From Mycobacterium bohemicum DSM 44277 (GTDB taxonomy: Bacteria; Actinomycetota; Actinomycetes; Mycobacteriales; Mycobacteriaceae), in the NCBI RefSeq assembly GCF_001053185.1, contig NZ_CSTD01000002.1, forward strand, positions 689,577-753,576: a DNA stretch of 64,000 nucleotides, given 5' to 3'. Shown piece by piece: positions 8,581 to 16,928 of this stretch. The stretch's first letter is position 1. Each line of letters begins with the position of its first letter. Position numbers and translations under genes: made by a program. The notes beneath the pieces are model-generated. The model made no database searches. It saw only the letters and a program-made list of their open reading frames with translations, and was not told the DNA's origin.

Positions 8581-9243
8581 GTGAGGGCCGTGCCCGCGTG
8601 CATCGTGCGCTGGATTGGCGCGTTGTTCGTCGTCGGCGCCGCGCTGTTCGCGCTCGGTGTCCTGCTCTCGCTGCTACCCGCATCGCCGCCGCTGCTCTCG
8701 GCGGGGACCTACGCGATCGGCGCGGTCTTCTTCACGGCCGCCGCGACCTTGCAGCTGGGCCTCGCCCGCCGAGAACTGCCCGAAGCCGAGCGGCACTCGT
8801 TGCCGTTGCGTGCCCGGACCGCCGATTGGCTGGCCGCGGCCATCCAGTTGGTGGGAACGGTGCTGTTCAACGTCAACACGATGGACGCCGCGGTAACCAT
8901 CGGAGCGCGCCCCGATCTGGTGGACGTCGAGGTGTGGGTGCCCGACATCGTCGGCTCTCTCGCGTTCCTGGTTTCCTCGGCCATCGCGATCGTTCCCGAG
9001 GTCCGGGCCCGGCGGAATTCGCATGTCGCAGACGCCTCGCAGCGCATCGCGTTTCTCAACTTCGCGGGATCCGTCCTGTTCTTCGCCTCGGCCGTCGGCG
9101 CGCTGGTCTTGCGCTCGGGAGCCGACGTCAGTCTCGTGTGGGCCAACGTCGGCACCTTCTTCGGCGCCCTGTGCTTCCTCGTGGCCGCGTGGCTGTTCGG
9201 CTGGCCCGCCGCGCCGCCGCAGGGCCTCGACGCCAAGCGTTGA
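8581..9243 (+). CDS. integral membrane protein, possibly YrhK-like
   Basis: 220 aa with about six hydrophobic helices: WIGALFVVGAALFALGVLLS, then GTYAIGAVFFTAAATLQLGL, WLAAAIQLVGTVLFNVN, DIVGSLAFLVSSAIAIV, FLNFAGSVLFFASAVGALVL and a final segment ending GAWLFGW-like. Short charged loops (RARTADW, PEVRARRN) separate them. The helix spacing resembles YrhK-domain membrane proteins, but I cannot confirm this. No transporter or redox motif is present. The start is taken as GTG 8581; GTG 8590 would remove three residues. Function unknown. Confidence 0.75.
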   Translation: MRAVPACIVRWIGALFVVGAALFALGVLLSLLPASPPLLSAGTYAIGAVFFTAAATLQLGLARRELPEAERHSLPLRARTADWLAAAIQLVGTVLFNVNTMDAAVTIGARPDLVDVEVWVPDIVGSLAFLVSSAIAIVPEVRARRNSHVADASQRIAFLNFAGSVLFFASAVGALVLRSGADVSLVWANVGTFFGALCFLVAAWLFGWPAAPPQGLDAKR

Positions 9244-9289
9244 GTCCTTCGCCGCGCCACGCCGACGGGCCCGGTGCGCGAATCGCCTG

Positions 9290-9670
9290 TCAGCGCCGGT
9301 CCACTTCTGCGAATGCCTCACTCGCGATACGAAAGCTGTCGACCGCGGCGGGCACGCCGGCGTAGATGGCCACCTGCAGCAAGATCTCGCGGATCTCTTC
9401 GCGACTGACGCCGTTGGTCAGCGCGGCCTTGACATGCGTGCGTAATTCGTTGGGCCGGTTGAGGACCGAAATCATCGCCACGTTGAGCATGCTTCGCGTC
9501 CTGAGGGCCAGCCCGTCGCGACCCCAGACGGCCCCCCAGCAGTACTCGGTGACGAGATCTTGCAGAGGCTGGGTGAAGTCGTTCGCGTCGGCCAGCGCCC
9601 GGTTGACGTATTCCTCGCCCAGCACCGCGGAGCGGATTTCGAGTCCTCGTCGGTAGGTTTCGCTCGGCAA
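9290..9670 (-). CDS. carboxymuconolactone decarboxylase (CMD) family protein, PcaC-like
   Basis: 126 aa, the size of single-domain 4-carboxymuconolactone decarboxylases. It starts SETYRRGLEIRSAVLGEEYV and contains TEYCWGAVWGRDGLALRTRSMLN and HVKAALTNGVSREEIREILL, the family core with its His. It lacks a C-x2-C pair, so an AhpD-type peroxidase role is unlikely. It starts at TTG 9670 with GGAGA upstream. It diverges from the nitroreductase gene; a role in the neighbouring degradation pathway is only suggested by position. Confidence 0.85.
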   Translation of the reverse strand: MPSETYRRGLEIRSAVLGEEYVNRALADANDFTQPLQDLVTEYCWGAVWGRDGLALRTRSMLNVAMISVLNRPNELRTHVKAALTNGVSREEIREILLQVAIYAGVPAAVDSFRIASEAFAEVDRR

Positions 9671-9747
9671 TGGTCTTCTCCTTGTGACGGCTCGGGATGC
9701 TCTCTTGATATGACCTTCGTATAGCAGTGACGGCCCGAGGAGAAGCC

Positions 9748-10386
9748 ATGACCGGAGCGAGCGACGACGTCTGGGAAGTCATGTCGACGGCCCGGACAAT
9801 CCGGCGGTTCACCGACGAGCCGGTTGACGATGCGACCCTGGCACGGTGCCTGCAGGCGGCCAGGTGGGCGCCCTCGGGCGCCAATGCCCAGGGCTGGCGT
9901 TTCGTGGTACTGCGATCGCCCGGGCAGCGGGCCGTGGTCGCCGAGGCCGCGGCCCGGGCGCTGCAGGTCATCGAGCCCGTCTACGGCATGAGCCGGCCCG
10001 CCGACGACGACCGCAGCCGTCGCGCCCGCACCTACCGGGCCACGTACGAACTGCACGACCGCGCCGGCGAATTCACGTCGGTGCTCTTCGCCCAGCAGCA
10101 CTACCCGACGGCGTCCGAACTTCTCCTGGGCGGGTCGATCTTCCCTGCCATCCAGAACTTCTTGCTCGCCGCGCGCGCCCAGGGGCTGGGGGCCTGCATG
10201 ACCAGCTGGGCCTCCTACGGCGGCGAGCAGCTCCTGCGAGAGGCGGTCGGGGTGCCCGCCGACTGGATGATCGCCGGCCACGTGGTGATCGGCTGGCCCA
10301 AGGGTAAGCACGGCCCGCTGCGGCGCCGCCCGCTCGCCGATTTTGTCAACGTCGACCGCTGGGGCGAGCCGGGCGAGGCCTCCTGA
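9748..10386 (+). CDS. nitroreductase family FMN-dependent oxidoreductase
   Basis: 212 aa. ARTIRRFTDEPVDD at the N-terminus is the phosphate/FMN-binding R-S-I-R-x-F region, followed by ARWAPSGANAQGWRFVVL and a C-terminal HVVIGWPKGKHGPLRRRPL. The overall length and motif order fit the nitroreductase fold (FMN-dependent reduction of enones, nitro groups or quinones, or dehydrogenation). ATG 9748 has GAGGAGAA upstream, so the upstream ATG-less extension is not used. It stands alone between the divergent CMD gene and the acyl-CoA dehydrogenase operon. Confidence 0.88.
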   Translation: MTGASDDVWEVMSTARTIRRFTDEPVDDATLARCLQAARWAPSGANAQGWRFVVLRSPGQRAVVAEAAARALQVIEPVYGMSRPADDDRSRRARTYRATYELHDRAGEFTSVLFAQQHYPTASELLLGGSIFPAIQNFLLAARAQGLGACMTSWASYGGEQLLREAVGVPADWMIAGHVVIGWPKGKHGPLRRRPLADFVNVDRWGEPGEAS

Positions 10387-10462
10387 CGCCTCACCGGACC
10401 GACCCGCCGGGCCGGAGTCGGTGATCGCGTAATCGATTTTTGAGATTACTGCTTCCGCTTCG

Positions 10463-10477
10463 GAGAATGATATTCTC
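10463..10477. promoter_or_regulatory. perfect operator palindrome GAGAAT-GAT-ATTCTC
   Basis: A perfect 6-bp inverted repeat with 3-bp spacer, 30 bp before ATG 10508. The right half contains TATTCT, a possible -10 element, so binding here would block RNA polymerase. It is one of the two exact copies in the window. Confidence 0.7.
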
Positions 10478-10507
10478 GCCAAGAGGCGGCGACAGGAGGC
10501 GGTGCGG

Positions 10508-11506
10508 ATGCTGTTGGAGTTCGATGCCGATCAGCGGCTGTGGCAGAGCACGGTGCGCGACGCGGTCGCAAAGCACTGTCCGCCCGCACTGGTCCGGAGT
10601 GTGGCCGAGGACGGCGCCGACTCCACTCCGGTCTGGAAGGCCTACGTCGGCCAGGGGTGGACCGAGCTCAACGACACCGAGAGCACGGTGGAGCTCGCTA
10701 TCGTCCTTGAAGAGCTCGGGCACGCCACGGATCCCACGCCCTTTCTCGCCACCATGAGCCAGTTCGCCCCGTTGGCGGGCGACCGCTTCGATCCCAATCA
10801 ATCGGGCACCGCGGTGTATGGCGGCGTGGCTGCACACCGGGATGCCGAGGGGTGGGTGCTGGACGGTACCGCGCGGCACGTGCTCGACGGCGATCGCGCC
10901 GACCGCCTGGCCGTGGTGACCGATGCCGGGGTGTTCCTCGCGGCGCCCGACCAGGTGACCGCCCGGCGCTCCGCCGTGTTCGACCCGGTCCTGCACGTGG
11001 CCGACCTGTCGTTCAACGGCGTGCGTGTCCCTGACAGCGATCGACTCGGCGTGGACCGCGAGCGAGCCCACCACGTTGCGCTGACGGGCATGGCGATCAC
11101 CACGGTCGGCGCCTGCCAGCGCATCCTCGATCTGGTGCTCGACCACGTGCGCAGCCGCCACCAGTTCGGGGTGCCGATCGGTTCGTTCCAGGCGGTCCAG
11201 CACAAGGCCGCCGACATGCACGTCGCGATCCAGCGGGCGCGCGCGTTGGCCTACTTCGGGGCCCTGACCATCGCCGCGGACGATCCGCGGCGCCGGCTGG
11301 CGGCCGCAATGGCGAAAGCGTCGGCGGGCGAATGCCAGTCGCTGGTGTTCCGGCACGGCCTCCAGCTCTTCGGTGCGATGGGATTCACCTGGGAGAACGA
11401 TTTGCAGTTCGCGCTCAAGCGGGCCAAGGCCGGCGAGCACCTGCTCGGCGGCGCGGCGGAGCACCGCGCGCGGATCGCTGAGGAGTACCGTGCAGCTGAC
11501 TTTTGA
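10508..11506 (+). CDS. acyl-CoA dehydrogenase subunit (short form)
   Basis: 332 aa, shorter than homotetrameric enzymes (about 380-400 aa). It keeps the C-terminal helical-domain motifs RHQFGVPIGSFQAVQHKAADMH and GLQLFGAMGFTWENDL but lacks the terminal GGTSEIQ box. The partner gene, overlapping by 17 bp, has that box. Such complementary pairs form alpha2beta2 acyl-CoA dehydrogenases (ChsE-type) acting on bulky steroid-like acyl-CoAs; that function is inferred. ATG 10508 has AGGAGG at 8-nt spacing; GTG 10502 is too close to it. Confidence 0.9.
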   Translation: MLLEFDADQRLWQSTVRDAVAKHCPPALVRSVAEDGADSTPVWKAYVGQGWTELNDTESTVELAIVLEELGHATDPTPFLATMSQFAPLAGDRFDPNQSGTAVYGGVAAHRDAEGWVLDGTARHVLDGDRADRLAVVTDAGVFLAAPDQVTARRSAVFDPVLHVADLSFNGVRVPDSDRLGVDRERAHHVALTGMAITTVGACQRILDLVLDHVRSRHQFGVPIGSFQAVQHKAADMHVAIQRARALAYFGALTIAADDPRRRLAAAMAKASAGECQSLVFRHGLQLFGAMGFTWENDLQFALKRAKAGEHLLGGAAEHRARIAEEYRAADF

Positions 11507-12665
11507 CCCGGACGTCGAGGAGTTCCGGGCCGAGTTCGCGGCCTTTCTCGACGAAAACCTGCCCCCCGCAAGCGAAACGCTGGAACGTCCACGCTCTGTC
11601 TCGCACATGCCGCAGTGGGCGCGCCGCTGGCAGCGCCTGCTGTTCGACAACGGTTGGCTGCTGCCCGGACAACCCCCGGAGTTCGGCGGGCGCAACGCGA
11701 CCGTCGTGCAGCAGTTCGTCCATCTCGAGGAGTTGTGCCGCCGGCGCATCTATCACAGCTTCAACCCGCAGGGCGTGAACATCGTTGCCGCGTCGCTGTT
11801 GTCGTTTGGCAGCGAGGAACAGAAGCGTGACTGGGCCGTGCCGATCCTGCGCGCCGAGATCACCGCGTCGCTGGGAATGAGTGAACCCAGCGCGGGGTCG
11901 GACCTGGCGTCGCTGCGCACCCGCGCGGTACGGGACGGCGACCACTTCGTCGTGAACGGGCAGAAGGTCTGGACGTCGGGCGCGCACGACGCCGACGTGC
12001 TGTTGACGTTCGTGCGCACCGATCCCGACGCGCCCAAGCACAAGGGCATCAGCGCGTTGATCATCCCGACCGACATCCCCGGCGTCGTGCGCCGTCCCTT
12101 TCCATCCATCTGCGCCGCGGACGATCTGGACTTCAACGAGGTGTTCTTCACCGACGTGCGGGTGCCGGCCGAAAACCTCGTCGGCGCGCTGAACGAGGGC
12201 TGGCGGGTCGCCAACGGCTCGCTCGGGCACGAGCGCACGATGATGTGGCTGGGCTTCGCCGACCGCCTCGAAAACGTTGCGGCCGACTGGCATCCGGCCA
12301 CCGAGCTCGAGCGCGACCAGTACGCCACCATGATCATGGACAAGCAGGCGCTGCGCCTGCTGGGTTCGGTGGCGCTGGCCGGCGCCGCCCGCGGCGAGGA
12401 CGACGTCGCCGCGATCTCGGTGCTCAAGCTGCTGGGTTCGGAGGCCGAGTTGCGCGGGACCGAATGGGCCCTGGCGTCGGCCGGGGCCGACGGCCTGGTG
12501 CATCCGGGGCAGACCGGGCCGTACGCGCCCATGAACCTGGACCACTACTTCGGCAGCTGGTTCGACCGTTTCGCCCGCAGCTTTTCCGGCACGATCGCCG
12601 GCGGCACCTCCGAAATTCAGCGCAACATCATCGCCCAGCGGGTGCTGGGTTTGCCTCGGGGCTAA
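11490..12665 (+). CDS. acyl-CoA dehydrogenase subunit (large form)
   Basis: 391 aa. It has the N-terminal helical domain, LGMSEPSAGSDLASLRTRA (the FAD/substrate loop), VNGQKVWTSGAHDADVLL, and the C-terminal IAGGTSEIQRNIIAQRVLGL motif. It starts at GTG 11490 with AGGAG 4 nt upstream, inside the end of the preceding subunit gene, so the two are translationally coupled. Together they most likely catalyse FAD-dependent alpha,beta-desaturation of an acyl-CoA. The pair ends at a hairpin shared with the convergent P450 gene. Confidence 0.92.
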   Translation: MQLTFDPDVEEFRAEFAAFLDENLPPASETLERPRSVSHMPQWARRWQRLLFDNGWLLPGQPPEFGGRNATVVQQFVHLEELCRRRIYHSFNPQGVNIVAASLLSFGSEEQKRDWAVPILRAEITASLGMSEPSAGSDLASLRTRAVRDGDHFVVNGQKVWTSGAHDADVLLTFVRTDPDAPKHKGISALIIPTDIPGVVRRPFPSICAADDLDFNEVFFTDVRVPAENLVGALNEGWRVANGSLGHERTMMWLGFADRLENVAADWHPATELERDQYATMIMDKQALRLLGSVALAGAARGEDDVAAISVLKLLGSEAELRGTEWALASAGADGLVHPGQTGPYAPMNLDHYFGSWFDRFARSFSGTIAGGTSEIQRNIIAQRVLGLPRG

Positions 12666-12675
12666 CGGTTTACGC

Positions 12676-12711
12676 CCTGCCGAGTGCGCGGCCGTCCTCA
12701 CACTCGGCAGG
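12676..12711. terminator. hairpin between convergent operons
   Basis: Perfect 11-bp inverted repeat CCTGCCGAGTG...CACTCGGCAGG with a 14-nt loop, lying between the stop of the acyl-CoA dehydrogenase (12665) and the stop of the P450 (12727). There is no U tract, as is usual in mycobacteria. It probably serves as a bidirectional terminator. Confidence 0.65.
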
Positions 12712-12726
12712 CAACGGGCGAGCGGC

Positions 12727-14097
12727 TCAGTCGATGACGGCGGCGTCCTTGCGCTCTGTGATCGGCTTGGCGAGGCCCTGCTCGTCGCAGGCGCGCTGCA
12801 GCTTGTCCAGGGTGTCATCGAGCCCGGCGCCCAGCCGGTTGCCGGGCGTGAAGGTGGCAGGCAGCTTCTTCATGCCCTGGATGACGCCGATGGTGTCGTA
12901 GTGGATGGTGCCTTCGGGGTCGCATTCATAATCGGGCATCCGATCGAGCACCGCGGTCAGCATGGACTTGAACACCGTGCGCGCCACGTTCGATCCGGCA
13001 CACCGGTGAACGCCCAGCCCGAAGCTGAAGTGCCGGTTGCCCTTACGGTCGAGGACGATCTCGTCCGGGTCGTGGAACACCGCGGGGTCGCGATTGGCCA
13101 TGGCCCACGAGATCCACAGCCGCTCGCCCTCCCTGAAGTGGGTGCCGTCGAGCTCGACGTCGTCGGAAAAGGTCCGGCCGTCGCCGGGCGCCGGGGTGAA
13201 GTAGCGCAGGAACTCCTCGGTCGCGGGGTCCAGCAACGTGTCGCGTTGCTTGCTGAGCAGCTCGCGCTGATCGGGATGCTGCGAAAGCCATTCCAGGGAA
13301 TGGGCGGTCAGCGCCGTGGTGGTGTCGAAGCCGCCACCGATGATCAAGCCGAGATTGCCGATGATTTCGAGATCCGGAGCGGGCTCGCCGTCGATCCGCA
13401 TCTCCAGCAGCGCGTTGACGAGGCCGGGCCGCGGGTTGTTGCGAATCTCGATCATGTTGTTGATCAGGTCCAGGCCCATCTGGCGGTGCATCTCGGTGAC
13501 CCGCTGGATATCGGGGGAGTGCTCCGGCGTGTACACCGCGGCATGCGTTGGCTCGCTGTACATCTGCCAGTTCTTCAGCGGGATGCCCATCATGGCCAGC
13601 GTCAGCACCGCGGGCACGATGTTGGCCAGATCGTCGACGAAGTCGATGCTGCCGGTCTCGATCCGCTCGTCGACGCACGCGCGCACCACCTCGTCGATGA
13701 ACGGCTCCCAGCGTTTGACCGCCGCGGGGGACAGGTACGGGTTGAGCACGCTGCGGTAGATGCGGTGCTCGGGGTTGTCCATTTCCAGGATGCCGCCCCG
13801 AATGCCGTTGATGCGGCTTGCCGTCGGGATCGAAATGCCTTTGTAGCCACGGCGTTCGTTGTTGACGTCGTGGTCGTTGGAAACGGCGGGGCAGCGGGCC
13901 AGCTCGAACACCTCGTGGCTACCGGCCGCGACCCAGTGCCCACCGTAAGTGTCGCTCCACGCCATCGGGCACTTCGCGTGCATCTCGTGGGTGACCGCCT
14001 CGAACTGCGTGCGGTACTCCGGGCTGTGCCGGTCGAAGTGATACCGGTTGCGCTTGCGGTCGCTTTCGCTGTCGCTCACGACATCGTCGACGCTCAA
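12727..14097 (-). CDS. cytochrome P450
   Basis: 456 aa. The I-helix oxygen-activation motif is GGFDTTTA, the K-helix ExxR is EEFLR, and the haem loop FSFGLGVHRCAGSNVAR holds the thiolate Cys. It has an N-terminal charged extension and a C-terminal tail of about 40 residues (LGAGLDDTLDKLQRACDEQG...) that is longer than usual. Downstream of an SDR and a dedicated 3Fe-4S ferredoxin on the same strand, it is a class I bacterial monooxygenase. The start is TTG 14097, supported by AAGGAGA 7-8 nt upstream. Family number not assigned. Confidence 0.93.
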   Translation of the reverse strand: MSVDDVVSDSESDRKRNRYHFDRHSPEYRTQFEAVTHEMHAKCPMAWSDTYGGHWVAAGSHEVFELARCPAVSNDHDVNNERRGYKGISIPTASRINGIRGGILEMDNPEHRIYRSVLNPYLSPAAVKRWEPFIDEVVRACVDERIETGSIDFVDDLANIVPAVLTLAMMGIPLKNWQMYSEPTHAAVYTPEHSPDIQRVTEMHRQMGLDLINNMIEIRNNPRPGLVNALLEMRIDGEPAPDLEIIGNLGLIIGGGFDTTTALTAHSLEWLSQHPDQRELLSKQRDTLLDPATEEFLRYFTPAPGDGRTFSDDVELDGTHFREGERLWISWAMANRDPAVFHDPDEIVLDRKGNRHFSFGLGVHRCAGSNVARTVFKSMLTAVLDRMPDYECDPEGTIHYDTIGVIQGMKKLPATFTPGNRLGAGLDDTLDKLQRACDEQGLAKPITERKDAAVID

Positions 14098-14118
14098 AGT
14101 ACTGTCTCCTTCGCCAGT

Positions 14119-14313
14119 TCACTCGGTGATGATGATGGCCTGCTCGGGGCAGGATTGCGCGGCTTCGCGCACCTGCTCCTCCTTATCGGCCGGCACCACT
14201 TCGTCGATTGCCGACGAACTGCCGTCGATGTCGCTGAGCTGGAACGAATCCGGAGCGATCATCGAGCACAGGGTGTGGCCCTGGCAGCGTTCGGGATCAA
14301 CCCAGACCTTCAC
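14119..14313 (-). CDS. 3Fe-4S ferredoxin, P450 redox partner
   Basis: 64 aa, MKVWVDPERCQGHTLCSMIA with a later SCPEQAIII: C-x5-C...CP ligands for a [3Fe-4S] cluster. The small size and the position 21 bp before the P450 are the classic arrangement of a dedicated P450 electron donor. Its start is on the minus strand at 14313, preceded by GGAG (GGAGACGACACC). Confidence 0.93.
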   Translation of the reverse strand: MKVWVDPERCQGHTLCSMIAPDSFQLSDIDGSSSAIDEVVPADKEEQVREAAQSCPEQAIIITE

Positions 14314-14340
14314 GGTGTCGTCTCCTTGCCAGTTTCTCGT

Positions 14341-14397
14341 TCAGTCCTGATGGTCGTACCACTTGGGGTAGCCGCCGGCGTCGACGCGCAATTGCAT
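14341..14397 (-). CDS. putative 18-residue micropeptide
   Basis: ATG 14397 to TGA 14341 encodes MQLRVDAGGYPKWYDHQD. An AAGGAG Shine-Dalgarno sequence lies 7 nt before the ATG, as good as those of the flanking genes. It fills the 131-bp gap between the SDR and the ferredoxin in the same orientation. The composition (Tyr, Trp, Tyr, His, two Asp) is not that of a hydrophobic leader. No attenuator-like codon run or hairpin is evident. It may be a real small protein of this P450 operon, or a short uORF setting ferredoxin translation. Confidence 0.4.
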   Translation of the reverse strand: MQLRVDAGGYPKWYDHQD

Positions 14398-14444
14398 TCC
14401 GGTTCTCCTTCCCCATGCCTGCGTGAACGTCGAGCCCGTCGCTT

Positions 14445-15146
14445 TTAGGTGTTGCGCCCGCCGTTGACGCCCAGGATCTGGCCGGTGATGTAGCCGGCCT
14501 CCTCCGATATCAGGAAGGCGCATGCCGCGGCGATGTCTTCGGGCCGGCCGATGCGGCGCACCGGGGTCCGCGCGATGGTCTCGTCGATGTCGCCGAGGTA
14601 GCCCTTCTTCTCGGCGGCGCGGAGCATCGGTGTGTCGATGAAACCCGGGGGGACGGCGTTGACCGTGATGCCGTTCGGCCCGTACTCGAGCGCCAGCGAC
14701 TTGGTGAGGCCGTTGACCGCGGACTTGGCCGCCACGTAATGGCTCATGTACGGCGCGCCGGAGTGGGTGCTCGACGACGAGATGTTGACGATGCGGCCCC
14801 ACCCGGCCTCCACCATGTCGGGCAGCACTGCCTGGGTCACATGGAAGACGCCGTTGAGGTTGACGTCGATCACCCGTTGCCAGTCTTCGAAGGTGATGTT
14901 GCCGAAACGCTTGAACCCATCGAGTCCCGCGGCGTTGACCAGGACGGTCACTGGCCCGAGCCGGGCGCGGATGGCCGAGAGCGCCGCGTCGACCTGTGCC
15001 CGGTCGGTGACGTCGGCGGTGAACGCGAGATCGGCTTCCGAGGGGCGCAGGTCGACGGTTGCCACGTCGAGACCGTCGGCGCGCAGCCTATTGGCGACGG
15101 CCAGACCGATGCCGGATCCGCCCCCGGTGACCACCGCTGTCTTCAC
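14445..15146 (-). CDS. short-chain dehydrogenase/reductase (SDR)
   Basis: 233 aa classical SDR. The dinucleotide motif is TGGGSGIG, DVTD follows the second strand, NAAG is present, and the catalytic Ser (NISSSS) and Y-x3-K (YVAAK) are intact. VDLRP after the second strand (Asp) favours NAD(H). It is the first gene of the operon with the micropeptide, ferredoxin and P450, and probably oxidises an alcohol made by the P450 or a beta-hydroxyacyl intermediate. ATG 15146. Confidence 0.92.
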   Translation of the reverse strand: MKTAVVTGGGSGIGLAVANRLRADGLDVATVDLRPSEADLAFTADVTDRAQVDAALSAIRARLGPVTVLVNAAGLDGFKRFGNITFEDWQRVIDVNLNGVFHVTQAVLPDMVEAGWGRIVNISSSSTHSGAPYMSHYVAAKSAVNGLTKSLALEYGPNGITVNAVPPGFIDTPMLRAAEKKGYLGDIDETIARTPVRRIGRPEDIAAACAFLISEEAGYITGQILGVNGGRNT

Positions 15147-15206
15147 GTCCCGTCCTCTGGCTCACAGGTGGCCATCTCGGCCACAAAGAATCGCGCTTAC
15201 AATTAT

Positions 15207-15221
15207 GAGAACCTTACTCTC
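15207..15221. promoter_or_regulatory. operator-like repeat GAGAAC-CTT-ACTCTC
   Basis: It differs from GAGAAT-N3-ATTCTC at one position in each arm. It lies 60 bp upstream of the SDR start (15146), in the SDR/aldehyde dehydrogenase divergent region. A second copy of the motif (15374-15388) sits on the aldehyde dehydrogenase side. Confidence 0.45.
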
Positions 15222-15373
15222 CGCGCGAAGCGGGTGGCAAACGTTGGCCGAAACCGCGTGCGGCCTGCAAAGAGAGCGCCGACGCGGCGCTCGGGCGGGC
15301 GACCGAGTACGACGGTCTCGTTTCTCCGACTTTCTTGAATTCTCGATACCCGACTGTAAGATTCGCCCGGTAG

Positions 15374-15388
15374 GAGAATGAAATTATC
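15374..15388. promoter_or_regulatory. operator-like repeat GAGAAT-GAA-ATTATC
   Basis: It matches the motif at 11 of 12 arm positions and ends 28 bp before ATG 15417 of the aldehyde dehydrogenase, the same distance as at the acyl-CoA dehydrogenase operon. Confidence 0.55.
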
Positions 15389-15416
15389 GCCGCCGACAAC
15401 ACCATGGAGAGCCCGG

Positions 15417-16928
15417 ATGCCAGTGCAGGAAACGGCAAAGACCACCGCTGATGCCGCTCCTGAAGTACGGGCCGACCGCCGGATGTTGATCGATGGACGG
15501 CTGGTCACCGCCGACAACCTCTTCGTGTCGAGCAACCCCGCCACGGGTGCGGTCATCGGCCACGCCCCGGACGCCGGCGTCGCAGAAGCACAAGCGGCGA
15601 TCGCCGCGGCACGGCGTGCGTTCGACACCACGAGCTGGCCCACCGACGTCGAACTGCGGATCCGCTGCCTCGACCAGCTGCACCGGGCGCTGGTCGAACA
15701 CGCCGACGAGTTGCGCGAGCTGACCATCGCCGAAGTCGGTGCGACGCGCGCTCTGACCCAGGGCGCGCAGCTCGACGACCCGATCAAGATCGCGCGCTTC
15801 TACGCCGACCTGCTCGGCCGCTATTCCTTCACCGAAGACCTCGGCGAAATCGAGTCCCGCGGCATGCGCCATCACCGCTGGGTGGAGAAGGAAGCCGCCG
15901 GTGTGGTGGCGGCGATCATCGCCTACAACTACCCGAACCAGCTCGCGCTGGCCAAGCTTGCCCCGGCCCTGGCCGCCGGATGCACGGTGGTGCTCAAGGG
16001 CGCGCCGGACACGCCGCTGGTCACGCTGGCGCTCGGCGAGGTGATCGCCAAGCACACCGACATTCCCCCCGGCGTGGTCAACGTGCTGAGTTCGTCGGAT
16101 GCCGCCGTCGGGCCCGCGCTGACCACCAGCCCGGACGTCGACGTGGTGACCTTCACGGGCTCGACCCCGGTGGGGCGCCAGATCATGGCCGCGGCCAGCG
16201 AGACCGTCAAGCGCGTCTTTCTCGAGCTGGGCGGCAAGTCCGCGGTGATCATGCTCGACGACGCCGACTTCACCAGCGCCGCCATGTTCGCGGCCTTCAG
16301 CATGGTCACCCACGCGGGGCAGGGGTGCGCGCTCACCTCGCGGCTCCTGGTGCCCAGGTCGCACCACGACGAGATCGTCGAGCTGATCGCCCAGAACTTC
16401 GCCAGGGTGCGCCACGGCGATCCGGCCGATCCCAAGACGTTGATGGGACCGCTGATCAACGAGCGCCAGCGGGACAAGGTCGACGGCATGGTGCAGCGGG
16501 CGGTAGCCGCCGGCGCCACCCTCGTCACCGGGGGGAAACGGTTGGACCCCGGCTACTTCTATGCGCCCACCCTGCTGACCAACGTGGACCCCGACAGCGA
16601 GATCGCGCAGGAAGAGGTCTTCGGTCCGGTCCTGGTGGTCATCGCCTTCGACGATGACGATGACGACGACGCGGTGCGGATCGCCAACAACTCCATCTAC
16701 GGCTTGGCCGGCGCGGTCTTCAGCCGCGACGAGCACCGGGCCCTGTCGGTGGCGCGGCGGATCCGGGCCGGGTCGTTTTCGATCAACGGCGGCAACTACT
16801 TCGGCGCCGACAGCCCATTCGGCGGCTTCAAGCAGTCCGGCGTCGGCCGCGAGATGGGCGTCGCCGGGCTCGAAGAGTTCTTGGAGCGCAAGACGTTTGC
16901 CGAGCCCGTCCTGGGGGCGCCGGCATGA
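15417..16928 (+). CDS. NAD(P)-dependent aldehyde dehydrogenase
   Basis: 503 aa, the usual ALDH size. The general base Glu lies in LELGGKS, the catalytic Cys in HAGQGCALTSR, and the C-terminal EEVFGPVLVVIAF and NGGNYFGADSPFGGFKQSG motifs are present. A run of seven Asp (FDDDDDDDAVRIA) in the loop after VIAF is unusual. ATG 15417 has GGAGA 6-8 nt upstream and is preferred to the upstream ATG 15378, which lies inside the operator. It likely oxidises the aldehyde formed after P450 attack, before CoA activation by the next gene's product. Confidence 0.93.
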   Translation: MPVQETAKTTADAAPEVRADRRMLIDGRLVTADNLFVSSNPATGAVIGHAPDAGVAEAQAAIAAARRAFDTTSWPTDVELRIRCLDQLHRALVEHADELRELTIAEVGATRALTQGAQLDDPIKIARFYADLLGRYSFTEDLGEIESRGMRHHRWVEKEAAGVVAAIIAYNYPNQLALAKLAPALAAGCTVVLKGAPDTPLVTLALGEVIAKHTDIPPGVVNVLSSSDAAVGPALTTSPDVDVVTFTGSTPVGRQIMAAASETVKRVFLELGGKSAVIMLDDADFTSAAMFAAFSMVTHAGQGCALTSRLLVPRSHHDEIVELIAQNFARVRHGDPADPKTLMGPLINERQRDKVDGMVQRAVAAGATLVTGGKRLDPGYFYAPTLLTNVDPDSEIAQEEVFGPVLVVIAFDDDDDDDAVRIANNSIYGLAGAVFSRDEHRALSVARRIRAGSFSINGGNYFGADSPFGGFKQSGVGREMGVAGLEEFLERKTFAEPVLGAPA

